NCBI RefSeq assembly: GCF_013033965.1
Contig: NZ_WQFE01000001.1
Span: forward strand, 62,001-126,000
DNA: 64,000 nt
Source: Ruegeria atlantica
GTDB lineage: Bacteria; Pseudomonadota; Alphaproteobacteria; Rhodobacterales; Rhodobacteraceae
Direction: 5' to 3'
Numbering within the stretch: position 1 is the first letter of the stretch; each line of letters opens with the position of its first letter. Under the pieces are notes generated by a model. It saw only the letters and a list, made by a program, of their open reading frames with translations. It ran no database searches and was not told the DNA's origin. Shown in pieces: positions 7,753-17,122 of this stretch. A program made the translations under genes and the position numbers.

Positions 7753-10011
7753 TCATTGGGTGGTCGCTTTTTTTAGTTTGCTCAGAACCTGACTTCTGAG
7801 TCGATTTACGCGGCTGGGAGCCTGGGCTCTGACCGTACTGCGCGGGGCGGTCCGCTTGACCCGGGCAACGCCGGAGCCTTCCCCTGATAGCCATAACTCT
7901 ATGATACCGCTTGGAGTTTTGACATTGGCACCGGTGAAATCACGCAACAATGCCCCGGCGTCTTTGGCAAGGGCGGCGGCCCTTTCCTCGTCCTGCTTGT
8001 GATAGAAGCGAACGTTTGACTGGGTGATCCCGAAACCCACGCGCGCCTGCCCGCTCAGCTCATGCCCCGTTGACGTCAGGTTCGTCACAACAGAATCAAC
8101 AACGCCCTGCGGCACGTTGGATGGCGCATAAAGCCGGAAGGCCACAACCGTATTTGCCGGAGCAGGCGCTGGTTCCGATGGGGTGATCGCATCACCCGGC
8201 AATGCTGTTCGTTCAATCGGTTTTGATGGCGCGGACGCCTCTTGCAGCAAGGGTGCCAAGGACACTACGGCATCCAACGGAATTGGTACTCGAGGCGCGT
8301 TCGGCGTCTCCAGCGAGCCAGGCGCTGCCGAAAGCCTTGGTGCATCCAACGCAGACAATGTCTCGGAAGGGGCCGGCGTGGCCAGTGGTGCCGGCGCATC
8401 AGATAGCTCAGGCGCAACACGTAGTGCCGCCAGTTCTACCGGCTCAGGCAGAGGCTCGGATGGCACTGTTGTCACGACCTCGGCAGCACGCCCTGAGTCC
8501 TCTGGCTGCGTGGCCGGGTCTAATGCGACCGTGCTCAACTCGCTTGCGTCTGGTTCAGGTAACACGCGCAATTCCGGCGGCTGTTCGATTTCAAATGAGG
8601 CCACGACGTCCGGCAGGAAAAGCATCGGATCATTTGCCAGATTGATCACGAGGTCCAATTCCGGCTGATAAGAACCTACTTGTTCTGGCCCTGTCTCGAC
8701 GATATCCAAGGGCACTTGCGACGCTGCATAGCTCAAGGCGTCAGGTTGGACCGGAACCACCGGAGAAGGAATTGCCGTCAAAGTAGCTGTTGCTGTTCTG
8801 GTTGCACCTTCCGAGAATTCTTCAAGCGCTGCCTCTGTCACAGTTGTTTCAACAAAAGCGACGGACGTGCTGAAAATCTCGGGAGAGGTTTGAAGCCCGA
8901 CGAAACCCAGATTCACCTCTGGCCGGGGTCGATAGCTGAGCAGGGTTATCGGAAGTGGCGGCTGAATAAGGGTTGGCACAAAGGACAAAACACTGGGAGC
9001 CGAGCTTGAAAGCTCTGGCTCAGCACCGGCAGGTTCCGACTGGGGAAGCGACAGTGACGCCAAGTCTTCCGAACCGTCAGTGTCGCCACCCGGCGAAGGC
9101 GTATCCGATGACGTATCGAACACAGTCGCGGACCTTACCGTCAGATCCTCTGTTCCGCTTGCAATGCCTGCAGTCGGCGCAAGGTTCTCGGTCATCTCAA
9201 CGTCTTGTTGTGCAACCGCACTCGGTGCCACGGCTTCTTGACTTGTCTGATCCGCATTTTCGGTCGGACCAGACCCGTTCAATCCGGACAAGATCAAAAA
9301 AATCGAGGACGATGCAGCCACACCGATGCCGCACCCTGCGGCGACCAGACCCAACCGCGTCTTGCGACGAGATCGTTTCTGATCCTCAATCCTTTCAATT
9401 AGATTCTTGCGTAGACGGTCCGCGACCTCATCTTCGGACAGCTTCAGGCTGGGCTCTGAGTTAGGCAGATCCTCAGAAACACTGTCGGGATTGATCCCCG
9501 GCACGGGCGCGTCATTGGGCGGCGCAGCGCTGGTATCACCATGTTTTTCGTGTGCAACGTTATCGGTCGCACCGCTGTCATTGTTGACGGTTTTTCCGCC
9601 TGCACCGCTTGCAGTTGTTCCTTGAGCCGACTCACCGGATTGGCGAGTATTGGGTGCTTGAGCCGGTTTACCAGCAGATCCCGGCTGCCCGGCGGCCACA
9701 TTCTGCGCGCTTGCTGGTTGCGAACCTGCGGTTGAGTTCTGAGTTTTGTTGCTGTCCGGGGAAGACGGTTGCGCTGCACCGCCGTTCGCCTTGCCAGCCG
9801 CGGGGTTGCTTTCCTGCTGAATCCGAGCTTTTTCAAGCACCTCCTGCCATTCAGGAGATTGCACAAAGTCATAAATACCCGACACTTTGTTAGCGTCATT
9901 CTTGGCAACTTGTGGGCGAGCTTTTGGATCGCTGGCCTTTGTCATCAATACCCCCGAACTGGCCGCCGGAACATGCTCTTCGCTGTCACAACTCGGGCAA
10001 ACCAAATACAC
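7753..10011 (-). CDS. Membrane-anchored Pro/Ser/Glu-rich protein with LytR_C-like C-terminal domain
   Basis: 752 residues from a GTG start. The first residues, YLVCPSCDSEEHVPA, look like half of a zinc ribbon (one CxxC). A low-complexity cytoplasmic part is followed by a basic stretch (RSRRKTRLG) and one membrane helix near 222-248 (VAAGCGIGVAASSSIFLILS), then about 370 residues of disordered Pro/Ala/Glu-rich periplasmic sequence. The final 100 residues contain VGFGITQSNVRFYHKQDEER and ALAKDAGALLRDF, reminiscent of LytR C-terminal/SPOR-like envelope domains. An alternative ATG at 9948 would remove the CxxC part. Probably a cell-envelope organiser; function not established. Confidence 0.72.
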   Translation of the reverse strand: MYLVCPSCDSEEHVPAASSGVLMTKASDPKARPQVAKNDANKVSGIYDFVQSPEWQEVLEKARIQQESNPAAGKANGGAAQPSSPDSNKTQNSTAGSQPASAQNVAAGQPGSAGKPAQAPNTRQSGESAQGTTASGAGGKTVNNDSGATDNVAHEKHGDTSAAPPNDAPVPGINPDSVSEDLPNSEPSLKLSEDEVADRLRKNLIERIEDQKRSRRKTRLGLVAAGCGIGVAASSSIFLILSGLNGSGPTENADQTSQEAVAPSAVAQQDVEMTENLAPTAGIASGTEDLTVRSATVFDTSSDTPSPGGDTDGSEDLASLSLPQSEPAGAEPELSSSAPSVLSFVPTLIQPPLPITLLSYRPRPEVNLGFVGLQTSPEIFSTSVAFVETTVTEAALEEFSEGATRTATATLTAIPSPVVPVQPDALSYAASQVPLDIVETGPEQVGSYQPELDLVINLANDPMLFLPDVVASFEIEQPPELRVLPEPDASELSTVALDPATQPEDSGRAAEVVTTVPSEPLPEPVELAALRVAPELSDAPAPLATPAPSETLSALDAPRLSAAPGSLETPNAPRVPIPLDAVVSLAPLLQEASAPSKPIERTALPGDAITPSEPAPAPANTVVAFRLYAPSNVPQGVVDSVVTNLTSTGHELSGQARVGFGITQSNVRFYHKQDEERAAALAKDAGALLRDFTGANVKTPSGIIELWLSGEGSGVARVKRTAPRSTVRAQAPSRVNRLRSQVLSKLKKATTQ

Positions 10012-10342
10012 TCGTGAACATCAAAAATTCAAAAATAAATGCACAAACCAGTATAAAAAATTGACCGCTGGAAGACAAGTAATCCAGTGTTCGGTGTAAA
10101 ACTTTTACGTATTTCGAAGGGGAGGAATGCGTATTTGCAGCCCCCTACTTACGCTCGGATCGATGATCAACGCCGCCGATCAAAAGATCGGGCAAGCTGT
10201 GGCCCTGTATCAGGAAACCTGCGGAAACCGAGTTGAATTGGGCGCGGTTGAAATAGCACCATACGCTTAAAAATGATCGCTGACGGCTGGCCGACATTAC
10301 GATTTGGATTAGGCTGATGAATGCCGAATAGGCCCCGCTGCG
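10012..10342. other. Intergenic region of 331 bases
   Basis: No recognisable gene. The part next to the 752-residue gene (10012-10115) is clearly AT-richer than its surroundings, as expected for a promoter. A short plus-strand reading frame is described separately at 10127-10270. The remainder to 10342 has stops in all frames that I checked by eye and no clear hairpin terminator. Confidence 0.5.
10127..10270 (+). CDS. Possible small ORF or gene remnant, 47 residues
   Basis: ATG 10127 is preceded directly by GGGGAGGA, a strong Shine-Dalgarno match but only one to two bases from the start, closer than is optimal. The frame gives 47 residues (MRICSPLLTLGSMINAADQK at the start) and ends at TAA 10268. 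No signal peptide, no known domain. It may be a real small protein, or a decayed gene end left between two minus-strand genes. Low confidence. Confidence 0.22.
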   Translation: MRICSPLLTLGSMINAADQKIGQAVALYQETCGNRVELGAVEIAPYA

Positions 10343-11167
10343 CTACGGAGACAGCGCAACACCTTCCACTGTAACCCGATGCATGAGACGCCGAAAACCG
10401 TGGTAGTCGTTGATCGCCTTGTGCCACGTGGCTCGGTTATCCCAAATGGCGACGTCCCCTGCCCGCCAACGTAAACGGCACTGGAATTCTGGTTGCTTGC
10501 AGTGATCGTAAATCATCCCCAGCACCGCAGCGGATTCTTCACTGCTGAGGCCCTTGATTTCCGTGGTGAATACGGGATTGACGAACAACCCACGCCGACC
10601 GCTGAGCGGATGCGTTATGACCACGGGATGCACGGCGTCTTGCGTGGCTGCATGGGCATTGCCCAACCGGCCGCTTTTGGCCGCTTCTGTGTCCAGCGTA
10701 TCGGTGCCAAATACATGGCGCGAGGAATGCACGGCCCACAATCCGTCAAGAAAACCGCGCATCTTGGACGACAGGGCCTCATAGGCCGAAGCCATCGACA
10801 CAAACAGTGTATCGCCCCCGTATGGCGGAATGTCCAATGAATGGAGGATCGAGCCCATGGCCGGTTCCTGATCGTAGGAGTGGTCCGTGTGCCAGCCTTC
10901 GCCAACAGCTTCCTTCTGGTCCTTTTCCTTCAGAACTGTCGCGATTTCGGGATGTCCTTCCACGGGCTTGAAAAATCGGTTTACGTTGATCGAGCCAAAC
11001 CGGCGTGCAAACGCCAAATGCTCTTCCGGGCTGATGCTTTGATTTCTTAGGACAATAACAGAATATTCTGCAAAGGCGGATCGGATCTCTTCGAATTGAT
11101 CCTCGCACCGAATATCAGCCCCAAGGATCTCTGCCCCCAATCCTCCGGTAAGTGGTTTTATGTCCAT
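10343..11167 (-). CDS. TauD/TfdA-family Fe(II)/2-oxoglutarate dioxygenase
   Basis: 274 residues, the usual length. The iron-binding facial triad is visible: His93-x-Asp95 in WHTDHSY and His249 in RATWHKA; the 2-oxoglutarate-binding arginine is in the FRRLMHRVTVEG stretch (Arg260 or Arg264). Members oxidise taurine, alkylsulfonates, aryloxyacetates or other small acids. No sulfonate transporter or taurine gene is adjacent, so the substrate cannot be named. ATG 11167 has GGGGGACG upstream. The gene stands alone, with a 114-base gap to the acyltransferase gene downstream of which it would be transcribed. Confidence 0.9.
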   Translation of the reverse strand: MDIKPLTGGLGAEILGADIRCEDQFEEIRSAFAEYSVIVLRNQSISPEEHLAFARRFGSINVNRFFKPVEGHPEIATVLKEKDQKEAVGEGWHTDHSYDQEPAMGSILHSLDIPPYGGDTLFVSMASAYEALSSKMRGFLDGLWAVHSSRHVFGTDTLDTEAAKSGRLGNAHAATQDAVHPVVITHPLSGRRGLFVNPVFTTEIKGLSSEESAAVLGMIYDHCKQPEFQCRLRWRAGDVAIWDNRATWHKAINDYHGFRRLMHRVTVEGVALSP

Positions 11168-11281
11168 GCGTCGTCCCCCTTTGTCACCAATCCTATTTGA
11201 TGGCCCCGTCCTTTCAAAACAACCAGGTTGCCCCCCAATGGCTATGGTAGATTACCTGAGAAACCACCCGCCGGGCATGAT

Positions 11282-12202
11282 CTAGGCATGGTAAAGCCCG
11301 GGCACCAATCCCTCTGCCAGGCTTTTCAGGGTTTTCGGCGCAGTTCCTGCAGGCTGCGGGGGGCCGTAATACACATCATAAGTTCCACCCAGTTTGGCAA
11401 TCAGTTCCGAAACGTATCGCAGCGAGGACACCCTGCGCCCGACCTCGTCGTTACCACCGCTTAACAACGCCGCCAAACGCCGTGTCCGATAGTAATGCCG
11501 GGAGTTGCGCATATCGGCAGAGGCAGGAACAACAGGCGCGCCCATGTCGGCAGAGGCGCGCGTCACCCCTGTGCGCCAAGGCGGTTCGATCAAACGCCCG
11601 TTTTTCATAATGGGCACCCGCCCCGATCCAAAAACAACAAGCGCACCACCGGCTTGCAGATGCTTCAGCATGCCCGCTCGGGTTTGCCGCGCGGTCAGGA
11701 CCTTGTCCTTTCGGTCCAAATCCACCGGAACGATCAGGTCGCGTCCAAGAAACCGTTCAGTTTCGCGCCCGGCGACAACCCTCAAATCGGGCCGGTGGTC
11801 GAGCAAAGCGCCAGCATGGGCCAGAAAATCAAATGTGCCGATGGGATGTGTGGAACCGATGACGACAGGACCGTTGGCGGGAACATTCTCAAGCCCATGA
11901 GCGTTGATCGTGGTCCCACCGTTCATCGCCAGGACGGCTCGGATCAGTTCGTGTCCGGTTCGCCCATCAAGCTTTCGCAGAATTTGTTCGGTCTCTCGCA
12001 GGGCAAAGAATGCCTGACCAGTAAAGGCGCGGCTGACAACATCGACGCCTTGCATCGTGCGCCGCAGGCCTGCGAGCTTCATATCTGACCCAACTGGTAT
12101 TCGCAGGCGCGCGCGCAGCAAGTCGTCCAGTGGATTGTCTGTGTTTTTGACCAAAGCGTGCCTAAACCGTTTCGGGATGTTGGCTGAGACGCTAGCACGC
12201 AT
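11282..12202 (-). CDS. Lysophospholipid acyltransferase family protein
   Basis: 306 residues from ATG 12202. The PlsC-type catalytic motif is read as STHPIGTFDFLAHAGALL (HPxGxxD form, as in the hemolysin-type acyltransferases), followed by FGSGRVPIM, the second conserved block (FPSGRV/EGTR equivalent) and VVPASAD. This supports acyl transfer to a lysolipid or ornithine-type lipid; the exact acceptor is unknown. A GTG at 12247 with AGG upstream would add 15 residues and is a real alternative start. Divergent from the kinase-like gene at 12346, leaving about 140 bases for both promoters. Confidence 0.78.
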   Translation of the reverse strand: MRASVSANIPKRFRHALVKNTDNPLDDLLRARLRIPVGSDMKLAGLRRTMQGVDVVSRAFTGQAFFALRETEQILRKLDGRTGHELIRAVLAMNGGTTINAHGLENVPANGPVVIGSTHPIGTFDFLAHAGALLDHRPDLRVVAGRETERFLGRDLIVPVDLDRKDKVLTARQTRAGMLKHLQAGGALVVFGSGRVPIMKNGRLIEPPWRTGVTRASADMGAPVVPASADMRNSRHYYRTRRLAALLSGGNDEVGRRVSSLRYVSELIAKLGGTYDVYYGPPQPAGTAPKTLKSLAEGLVPGLYHA

Positions 12203-12345
12203 TTTGCATGGCTGCACCCGGTCGCAGACCCCAATTTCTGACGGCACACCAAACCAACCTCACTCTTGTATCATCAAATGAAGCCGTTGATCGGCGCGGA
12301 CAAAAAAGGCACCAATGATTTTAGCAATCTGCGCTCTGAACCGGC

Positions 12346-13182
12346 ATGAACAACCAAAGGTCCGACGGCATTGAAAACCTTTTAGTAAAACACATCTCGC
12401 GACTGCTGGATGACAGTGTCCTCTCGTGCCATAGATTGCACGGGGGCGGCCTGTCCGAGGTGGTGCGTCTTCTGCTTGGTTCGGGCAAAAACATCGTGGC
12501 TAAGTCCGGCCCGTACCCGGAACGCGAAGGGCAAATGCTGAGGGTGCTGGCGGAGGCGGGTGCAAATGTCCCACGGCCAATTGCCAGCAACTCTGACGTT
12601 CTTGTGCTTGAGGATCTCGGCCCCGAAGTCCCATCATCCGACGGTATGTGGCAAGATCTGGGGGCGCAACTTCGTGTCCTCCATGCTGAAACCGGCGACC
12701 TATACGGCTGGGAAAGCGACTATGCCTTCGGGAACATGCGGATCGACAACGGGTGGAAAAACCGCTGGTCCGAGTTTTGGTTCGAACAACGCCTGGCGGC
12801 CGACATCCATGTGCTGCCGCCGGACATCGCACGGCGGTTGGAAAAGCTGCAGCGCCGTATCACCGCACTCTTGCCGGACCGGCCCAGACCCTCGCTACTT
12901 CATGGCGACCTATGGTCCGGAAATGTGTACTTCGCGGCGGACGGCAAGGCCTACCTTATTGATCCGGCAAGCTACTACGGACATGCCGAAGTCGATCTGG
13001 CAATGCTGACGTTGTTTGGTGCTCCGCCCGGTGCGTTTTGGGACGTCTACGGCCATCTGGGTGAAGGCTGGCAACATCGACGCCATGCCTACCAGCTTTG
13101 GCCGGCACTTGTTCATTTCCGCCTGTTCGGAGAGGGATATCGCGCCATGGTCGAGACCCTTTTGGCTGCACTGGACGAGTAA
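12346..13182 (+). CDS. Fructosamine-kinase family protein
   Basis: 278 residues. The family is shown by the phosphotransferase catalytic loop LLHGDLWSGN (184-193) and the metal-binding Asp206 in LIDPASYYGHAEVDLAM, with nucleotide-binding Lys53 in IVAKSG and VLVLEDLG as hinge. Fructosamine-3-kinase-like enzymes phosphorylate sugar amines on glycated proteins or free ribulosamines, helping deglycation; bacterial substrates are mostly unproven. The conserved P-loop cysteine region of some members is replaced here by GPYPEREGQM. Monocistronic; convergent with the transporter operon that ends at 13235. Confidence 0.88.
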   Translation: MNNQRSDGIENLLVKHISRLLDDSVLSCHRLHGGGLSEVVRLLLGSGKNIVAKSGPYPEREGQMLRVLAEAGANVPRPIASNSDVLVLEDLGPEVPSSDGMWQDLGAQLRVLHAETGDLYGWESDYAFGNMRIDNGWKNRWSEFWFEQRLAADIHVLPPDIARRLEKLQRRITALLPDRPRPSLLHGDLWSGNVYFAADGKAYLIDPASYYGHAEVDLAMLTLFGAPPGAFWDVYGHLGEGWQHRRHAYQLWPALVHFRLFGEGYRAMVETLLAALDE

Positions 13183-13234
13183 CGCCCACGCGCAGCCTTT
13201 GGAAGGTGGCGACAATCTGAATCCGCGGACTGCC

Positions 13235-13990
13235 TTAAATCGCCAAATACTCTTCGCGAAGACTGGTGTTTTCAAGCACCTCGTTCGCCGTCCCATCAAA
13301 TACGATCGTGCCGGTGTCCAATATGATCGCGCGATCGGCCAACTCCAAAGCGCGGACAGCGTTCTGCTCGACGATGATCGTGGTCATGCCCTGTTGCTTG
13401 ACGTGCACAAGTGTTTTTTCAATCTCGTCGACAATAACCGGGGCCAGACCTTCGTAAGGCTCGTCCAAAAGCAGGACCTTGATATCTCTGGCAAGGGCTC
13501 GGGCGATTGACAGCATCTGTTGTTCGCCACCCGACAATGTAATCCCCTCTTGCTTCCTGCGTTCGCCTAGGCGCGGGAACAACTCATACAGCCGTTCCAG
13601 GGACCATCCGACAGGCGGGGCAATCTGGGCAAGCTGGAGGTTTTCCTCAACGGTCAAGCCAGGGATTATTCGTCTGTCTTCCGGTACCAGGCCAAGTCCG
13701 ACAGCTGCCGCTTCGTAGCTTGTCATATTGTGCAGCGGTTTGTGATCCAGCCAGATTTCACCATGCCTTACTTCGGGGTCACCAACCCGGGCAATCGACC
13801 GGAGTGTCGAGGTTTTGCCAGCGCCGTTTCGTCCAAGCAGGGCAAGAATCTCGCCTTCGTGCACGTTAAAGCTGACACCCTGTACGATATAGCTTTCGCC
13901 GTAATACGAGTGCATGTCCCATACAGAAAGGAACGCAGGCGCGGTACTGGCCCTATTGGCGTTTTTCGAAAAGTCAGGTTTTTCGTTCAT
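13235..13990 (-). CDS. livF: ABC transporter ATP-binding protein, LivF type
   Basis: 251 residues. Walker A GRNGAGKTS (about 53-61), signature LSGGEQQ, Walker B VLLLDEPYEGLAP and the switch His-equivalent region EQNAVRAL are present. It is the second ATPase of the branched-chain-amino-acid-type (HAAT) importer and the last gene of the cassette, 9 bases after livG. The N-terminal 20 residues (NEKPDFSKNANRAST) are an extra polar stretch before the first strand. Substrate of the importer is not shown by sequence; roseobacters use such systems for amino acids, amides or urea. Confidence 0.93.
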   Translation of the reverse strand: MNEKPDFSKNANRASTAPAFLSVWDMHSYYGESYIVQGVSFNVHEGEILALLGRNGAGKTSTLRSIARVGDPEVRHGEIWLDHKPLHNMTSYEAAAVGLGLVPEDRRIIPGLTVEENLQLAQIAPPVGWSLERLYELFPRLGERRKQEGITLSGGEQQMLSIARALARDIKVLLLDEPYEGLAPVIVDEIEKTLVHVKQQGMTTIIVEQNAVRALELADRAIILDTGTIVFDGTANEVLENTSLREEYLAI

Positions 13991-13999
13991 AGCTTTTCC

Positions 14000-14758
14000 T
14001 TACGCAGCAGTCTCGCCCAAATAGGCCTCGCGGACCTTGGGATTACCGCGGATGTTTTCCGGAGTGTCTTCGACCAATGGTGTCCCCTGCGCCAATACGG
14101 TGATCCGTTCGGCCAGGCTGAAAACGACGTGCATATCATGCTCGATAATGGCGATGGTAATGTCGCGTTCATCTTTGATCTGTTTGAGCAAGTCGATCGT
14201 GTTGTTGGTATCAGCCCGCGCCATGCCTGCCGTCGGTTCATCCAGCAGCAGCAAGCGTGGGTTCTGGCTGAGACACATGCCGATCTCAAGTCGCCGTTTG
14301 TCGCCGCGCGACAGAGAGGCCGCGTTCATCTCGCGCTTGTCGGCCATGTTCATTTCTTCCAACATGGCTTCGGCTTGTTCTACCACCTCACGTTCGTTGG
14401 CGATGGTCTCATAGGCGTGCATCCGAAACGCGCCATCCCGCATCGCGAAGATCGGGATCAGCATGTTCTCCATCACCGTCAGCTCACCAAAAATCTCGGG
14501 CGTCTGGAACACGCGGCTGATGCCCATCTGGTTGATCTGGAACGGCTCCAGCCCAAGAACTGAGTTGTTGTTGAACAGCACCGACCCCGTATCCGGCATC
14601 AGCTTGCCAACCAGACAGTTCAATAGTGTCGACTTTCCGGCGCCGTTGGGACCAATGATGGCGTGAACCGAGTTCTCCTCGACGTTGAGGTTCACATCCG
14701 TCAGCGCCTTGAGGCCACCGAAGCGTTTGCTGACGTCTTTGACTCTTAGAATTGCCAT
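14000..14758 (-). CDS. livG: ABC transporter ATP-binding protein, LivG type
   Basis: 252 residues. Walker A GPNGAGKST (37-45), Walker B RLLLLDEPTAGMA and switch histidine in AIIEHDMHVVF are intact, and the C-terminal EAYLGE is typical of LivG. The ABC signature reads LSRGDKRRLEIG rather than LSGGQ; LivG-type proteins often vary here (LSYGQQR, LSHGQKQ), so function is not in doubt. It lies 10 bases after livM and 9 before livF, as expected for the standard HAAT order. Confidence 0.93.
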   Translation of the reverse strand: MAILRVKDVSKRFGGLKALTDVNLNVEENSVHAIIGPNGAGKSTLLNCLVGKLMPDTGSVLFNNNSVLGLEPFQINQMGISRVFQTPEIFGELTVMENMLIPIFAMRDGAFRMHAYETIANEREVVEQAEAMLEEMNMADKREMNAASLSRGDKRRLEIGMCLSQNPRLLLLDEPTAGMARADTNNTIDLLKQIKDERDITIAIIEHDMHVVFSLAERITVLAQGTPLVEDTPENIRGNPKVREAYLGETAA

Positions 14759-14768
14759 TGCTCACCCC

Positions 14769-15974
14769 TCATTCAGCCGGTTCTGTTTTGCCCGACGGCG
14801 CGTCATCGGTATCTTTTTTCTTTCGTTTGAAGCGCTTGAGCAAACGTTGTCCACCTTCGACAAGACCGCCCGGCAGATAGATGACGACCAGCATGAACAA
14901 TATGCCCAGCGTCAGGTGCCAGCCCTTGCCGATGAACGGGTGGATCAGGAACACCACGGCGTCCTCCAGCCCGTCGGGCAGGAATGCGAACCAGCTATGC
15001 AGAACGTTGTCGTTGATCTTCGAGAAGATGTTCTCGAAATACTTGATGAAACCTGCGCCCAGAACCGGTCCGATCAGCGTGCCCGTACCACCAAGGATGG
15101 TCATCAAGACGACTTCACCCGAAGCGGTCCATTGCATCCGTTCGGCACCTGCCAGCGGGTCCATCGCGGCCATCAGACCTCCGGCCAGACCGGCATACAT
15201 GCCCGAGATCACGAAGGCGGCCAAAGTATAAGGCTTGGAGTTCAGGCCGGTATAGTTCATCCGTTGCTGGTTCGACTTCACCGCGCGCAGCATCATGCCA
15301 AAGGGCGAGCGGAAGATGCGGATCGCTAGATAGAACACCACCATCATGATCACCGCGCACAAGTAATAGCCTGCGTTAAAGTCGAAACTCCATGCGCCCA
15401 CATCCATCGTATAGGTCGCCCGCATCGGCAGACCAAACAGATGCGGCAGGTCTGGTGAGTTCGCCCCCTGCAGGATTTGCGGATCGTCCGCATAGACCTG
15501 CAGACCGGTTTCGCCATTCGTCAGATTAAACTTGGGGTTCGAGAGCACCGAATAGGCCAACGCAAAGCTCATCTGCGCGAAGGCCAGCGTCAGGATCGAG
15601 AAATAGATACCCGAGCGTCGCAGGCTGACAAATCCGATTAGTAGCGAAAACAATCCAGCGACGACGACACTCAACGCGATGGCTGGAATGACATTGTAGC
15701 TAAGAAGTTTGAACATCCAAACGGCTGAGTATGACCCCACCCCCAGAAAGGCCGCGTGACCGAAGGACAAGTACCCGGTCAGGCCGAACAGAATGTTGAA
15801 CCCGATGGCGAAGATGCCAAAAATCACGAACCGCTGCATCAGGTCCGGATAACCCGCGTTGAACTGCGCCATGGCGCTGCCTTCCGGGAACGGGTTTAGG
15901 ATGAAGGGGGCCAGCAAGGTCAAAAGCGCGACGATGATCAGCAGGCTGGTATCTTTTTTGTTCAGTCCCAACAT
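14769..15974 (-). CDS. livM: ABC transporter permease, LivM type
   Basis: 401 residues with about ten membrane helices. The LivM hallmark segment is visible as [20 protein letters not shown] (about 64-83), followed by the EAA-like cytoplasmic stretch [20 protein letters not shown]. The C-terminal tail ([18 protein letters not shown]) is strongly basic then acidic and cytoplasmic. The start is 3 bases after the livH stop. Together with LivH it forms the membrane channel of the importer. Confidence 0.93.
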   Translation of the reverse strand: MLGLNKKDTSLLIIVALLTLLAPFILNPFPEGSAMAQFNAGYPDLMQRFVIFGIFAIGFNILFGLTGYLSFGHAAFLGVGSYSAVWMFKLLSYNVIPAIALSVVVAGLFSLLIGFVSLRRSGIYFSILTLAFAQMSFALAYSVLSNPKFNLTNGETGLQVYADDPQILQGANSPDLPHLFGLPMRATYTMDVGAWSFDFNAGYYLCAVIMMVVFYLAIRIFRSPFGMMLRAVKSNQQRMNYTGLNSKPYTLAAFVISGMYAGLAGGLMAAMDPLAGAERMQWTASGEVVLMTILGGTGTLIGPVLGAGFIKYFENIFSKINDNVLHSWFAFLPDGLEDAVVFLIHPFIGKGWHLTLGILFMLVVIYLPGGLVEGGQRLLKRFKRKKKDTDDAPSGKTEPAE

Positions 15975-15977
15975 GGG

Positions 15978-17009
15978 TTATTCCTCCATCACGCCTTTGC
16001 GCCCCATCAGCCCGCGCGGACGCGTCAGCAGCACGATGATGGCGACTAGGTAGATGATGATTTGGTTGATGCCCGGGATCGTGGTCGTGGCCCAGGTGGT
16101 CGACGCAAAGCTTTCGAGTATCCCCAGAAGGAACCCGGCTAGAACAGCCCCTGGCAACGACCCCATGCCGCCCACAACAACCACGACGAAGCTCAGGACC
16201 AGAAAGTCCATGCCCATGTGATAATTGGGCGGGTTCAACGGCCCGTACATCACCCCGGCGAGACCCGCGACAGCGGCAGCTATGCCAAACATTATGGTAA
16301 ATCGGCGGTCGATGTTAATGCCCAGAAGGCCCACGGTTTCCCGGTCCGCCATCCCCGCGCGAACAACCATCCCGAAGGTGGTGAACTGCAGGAACGAGAA
16401 CACTGCCCCGATTATGCCAACGGCAAATCCGAAATAGACCAGCCGCCAGATCGGATAGATGATAGCATTCGGGTCAAACCCAACCATGATGCCCAGATCG
16501 ACAGACCCGCTCAGCGCATCGGGCGGCGGGGTCTGGATCGGGTTGGCTCCGAAGAAGTACTTGACGATTTCCTGCAGAACGATCGCAAGTCCAAAGGTTA
16601 CAAGGATCTGATCAGCATGTGGACGCTTGTAGAAATGCTTGATCAGCCCGCGCTCCATCACATACCCGACCAGCAGCATGACCGGGATCGCGAACAGGAT
16701 GGCCAGAGGGACGGACCAGTCGATGATCGTTGCACCGACTTCGGGGCCGAACCAGTATTCGACATACGGGGTTTCGACCTTCAGCGGATTACCCAGGAAG
16801 TCTTTTTGGGTTTCGTCCAGAGTTTCGAAACTCAGGTTCAGCAGTTTTTGCAAAGTGACGGCGCAGAACGCACCGATCATGAACAAGGCCCCATGGGCAA
16901 AGTTCACGACGCCGAGCGTCCCGAAGATCAGCGTCAGACCCAGCGCGATCAGCGCATAAGCCGAGCCCTTGTCCAGACCGTTAAGTATTTGCAGTAGGAT
17001 GGCGTCCAT
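15978..17009 (-). CDS. livH: ABC transporter permease, LivH type
   Basis: 343 residues from ATG 17009, chosen because GAGGTG lies about eight bases upstream and residue 1 begins the usual MDAILLQILNGLDKGS. About eight membrane helices; the conserved LivH segments GLTLIFGTLGVVNFAHGALF and a TTFGMVVRAGMADRE cytoplasmic loop are present. A periplasmic insertion of about 35 residues (Leu53-Thr95 region: ETLDETQKDFLGNPLKVETP) is longer than in E. coli LivH. The gene is separated from the binding-protein gene by 113 bases that contain a perfect hairpin. Confidence 0.93.
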   Translation of the reverse strand: MDAILLQILNGLDKGSAYALIALGLTLIFGTLGVVNFAHGALFMIGAFCAVTLQKLLNLSFETLDETQKDFLGNPLKVETPYVEYWFGPEVGATIIDWSVPLAILFAIPVMLLVGYVMERGLIKHFYKRPHADQILVTFGLAIVLQEIVKYFFGANPIQTPPPDALSGSVDLGIMVGFDPNAIIYPIWRLVYFGFAVGIIGAVFSFLQFTTFGMVVRAGMADRETVGLLGINIDRRFTIMFGIAAAVAGLAGVMYGPLNPPNYHMGMDFLVLSFVVVVVGGMGSLPGAVLAGFLLGILESFASTTWATTTIPGINQIIIYLVAIIVLLTRPRGLMGRKGVMEE

Positions 17010-17080
17010 TGGGCCCACCTCAGGGTTGGTCAGTGTGGATTGAGTGGTCGCGACCGGGTCGACAGGCCCGGCCACAAGAA

Positions 17081-17108
17081 GTCTGACTGCCGGAAACGGC
17101 AGTCAGAC
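17081..17108 (-). promoter_or_regulatory. Perfect 12-bp hairpin between binding-protein and permease genes
   Basis: GTCTGACTGCCG pairs exactly with CGGCAGTCAGAC across a four-base loop. In the minus-strand transcript the stem follows the binding-protein stop by 14 bases and is followed by TTCTTGTGG, not by a U-run, so it is a poor intrinsic terminator. Such hairpins after binding-protein genes commonly stabilise the upstream message or give partial termination, raising binding protein over permease. Confidence 0.7.
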
Positions 17109-17122
17109 ATGCGCCAAATTGC

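Noticed and set aside
8183..8668. Plus-strand Ser/Gly/Ala-rich frame opposite the 752-residue protein
   Set aside because: Complement of a repetitive Pro/Glu-rich coding stretch; no start signal and no domain.
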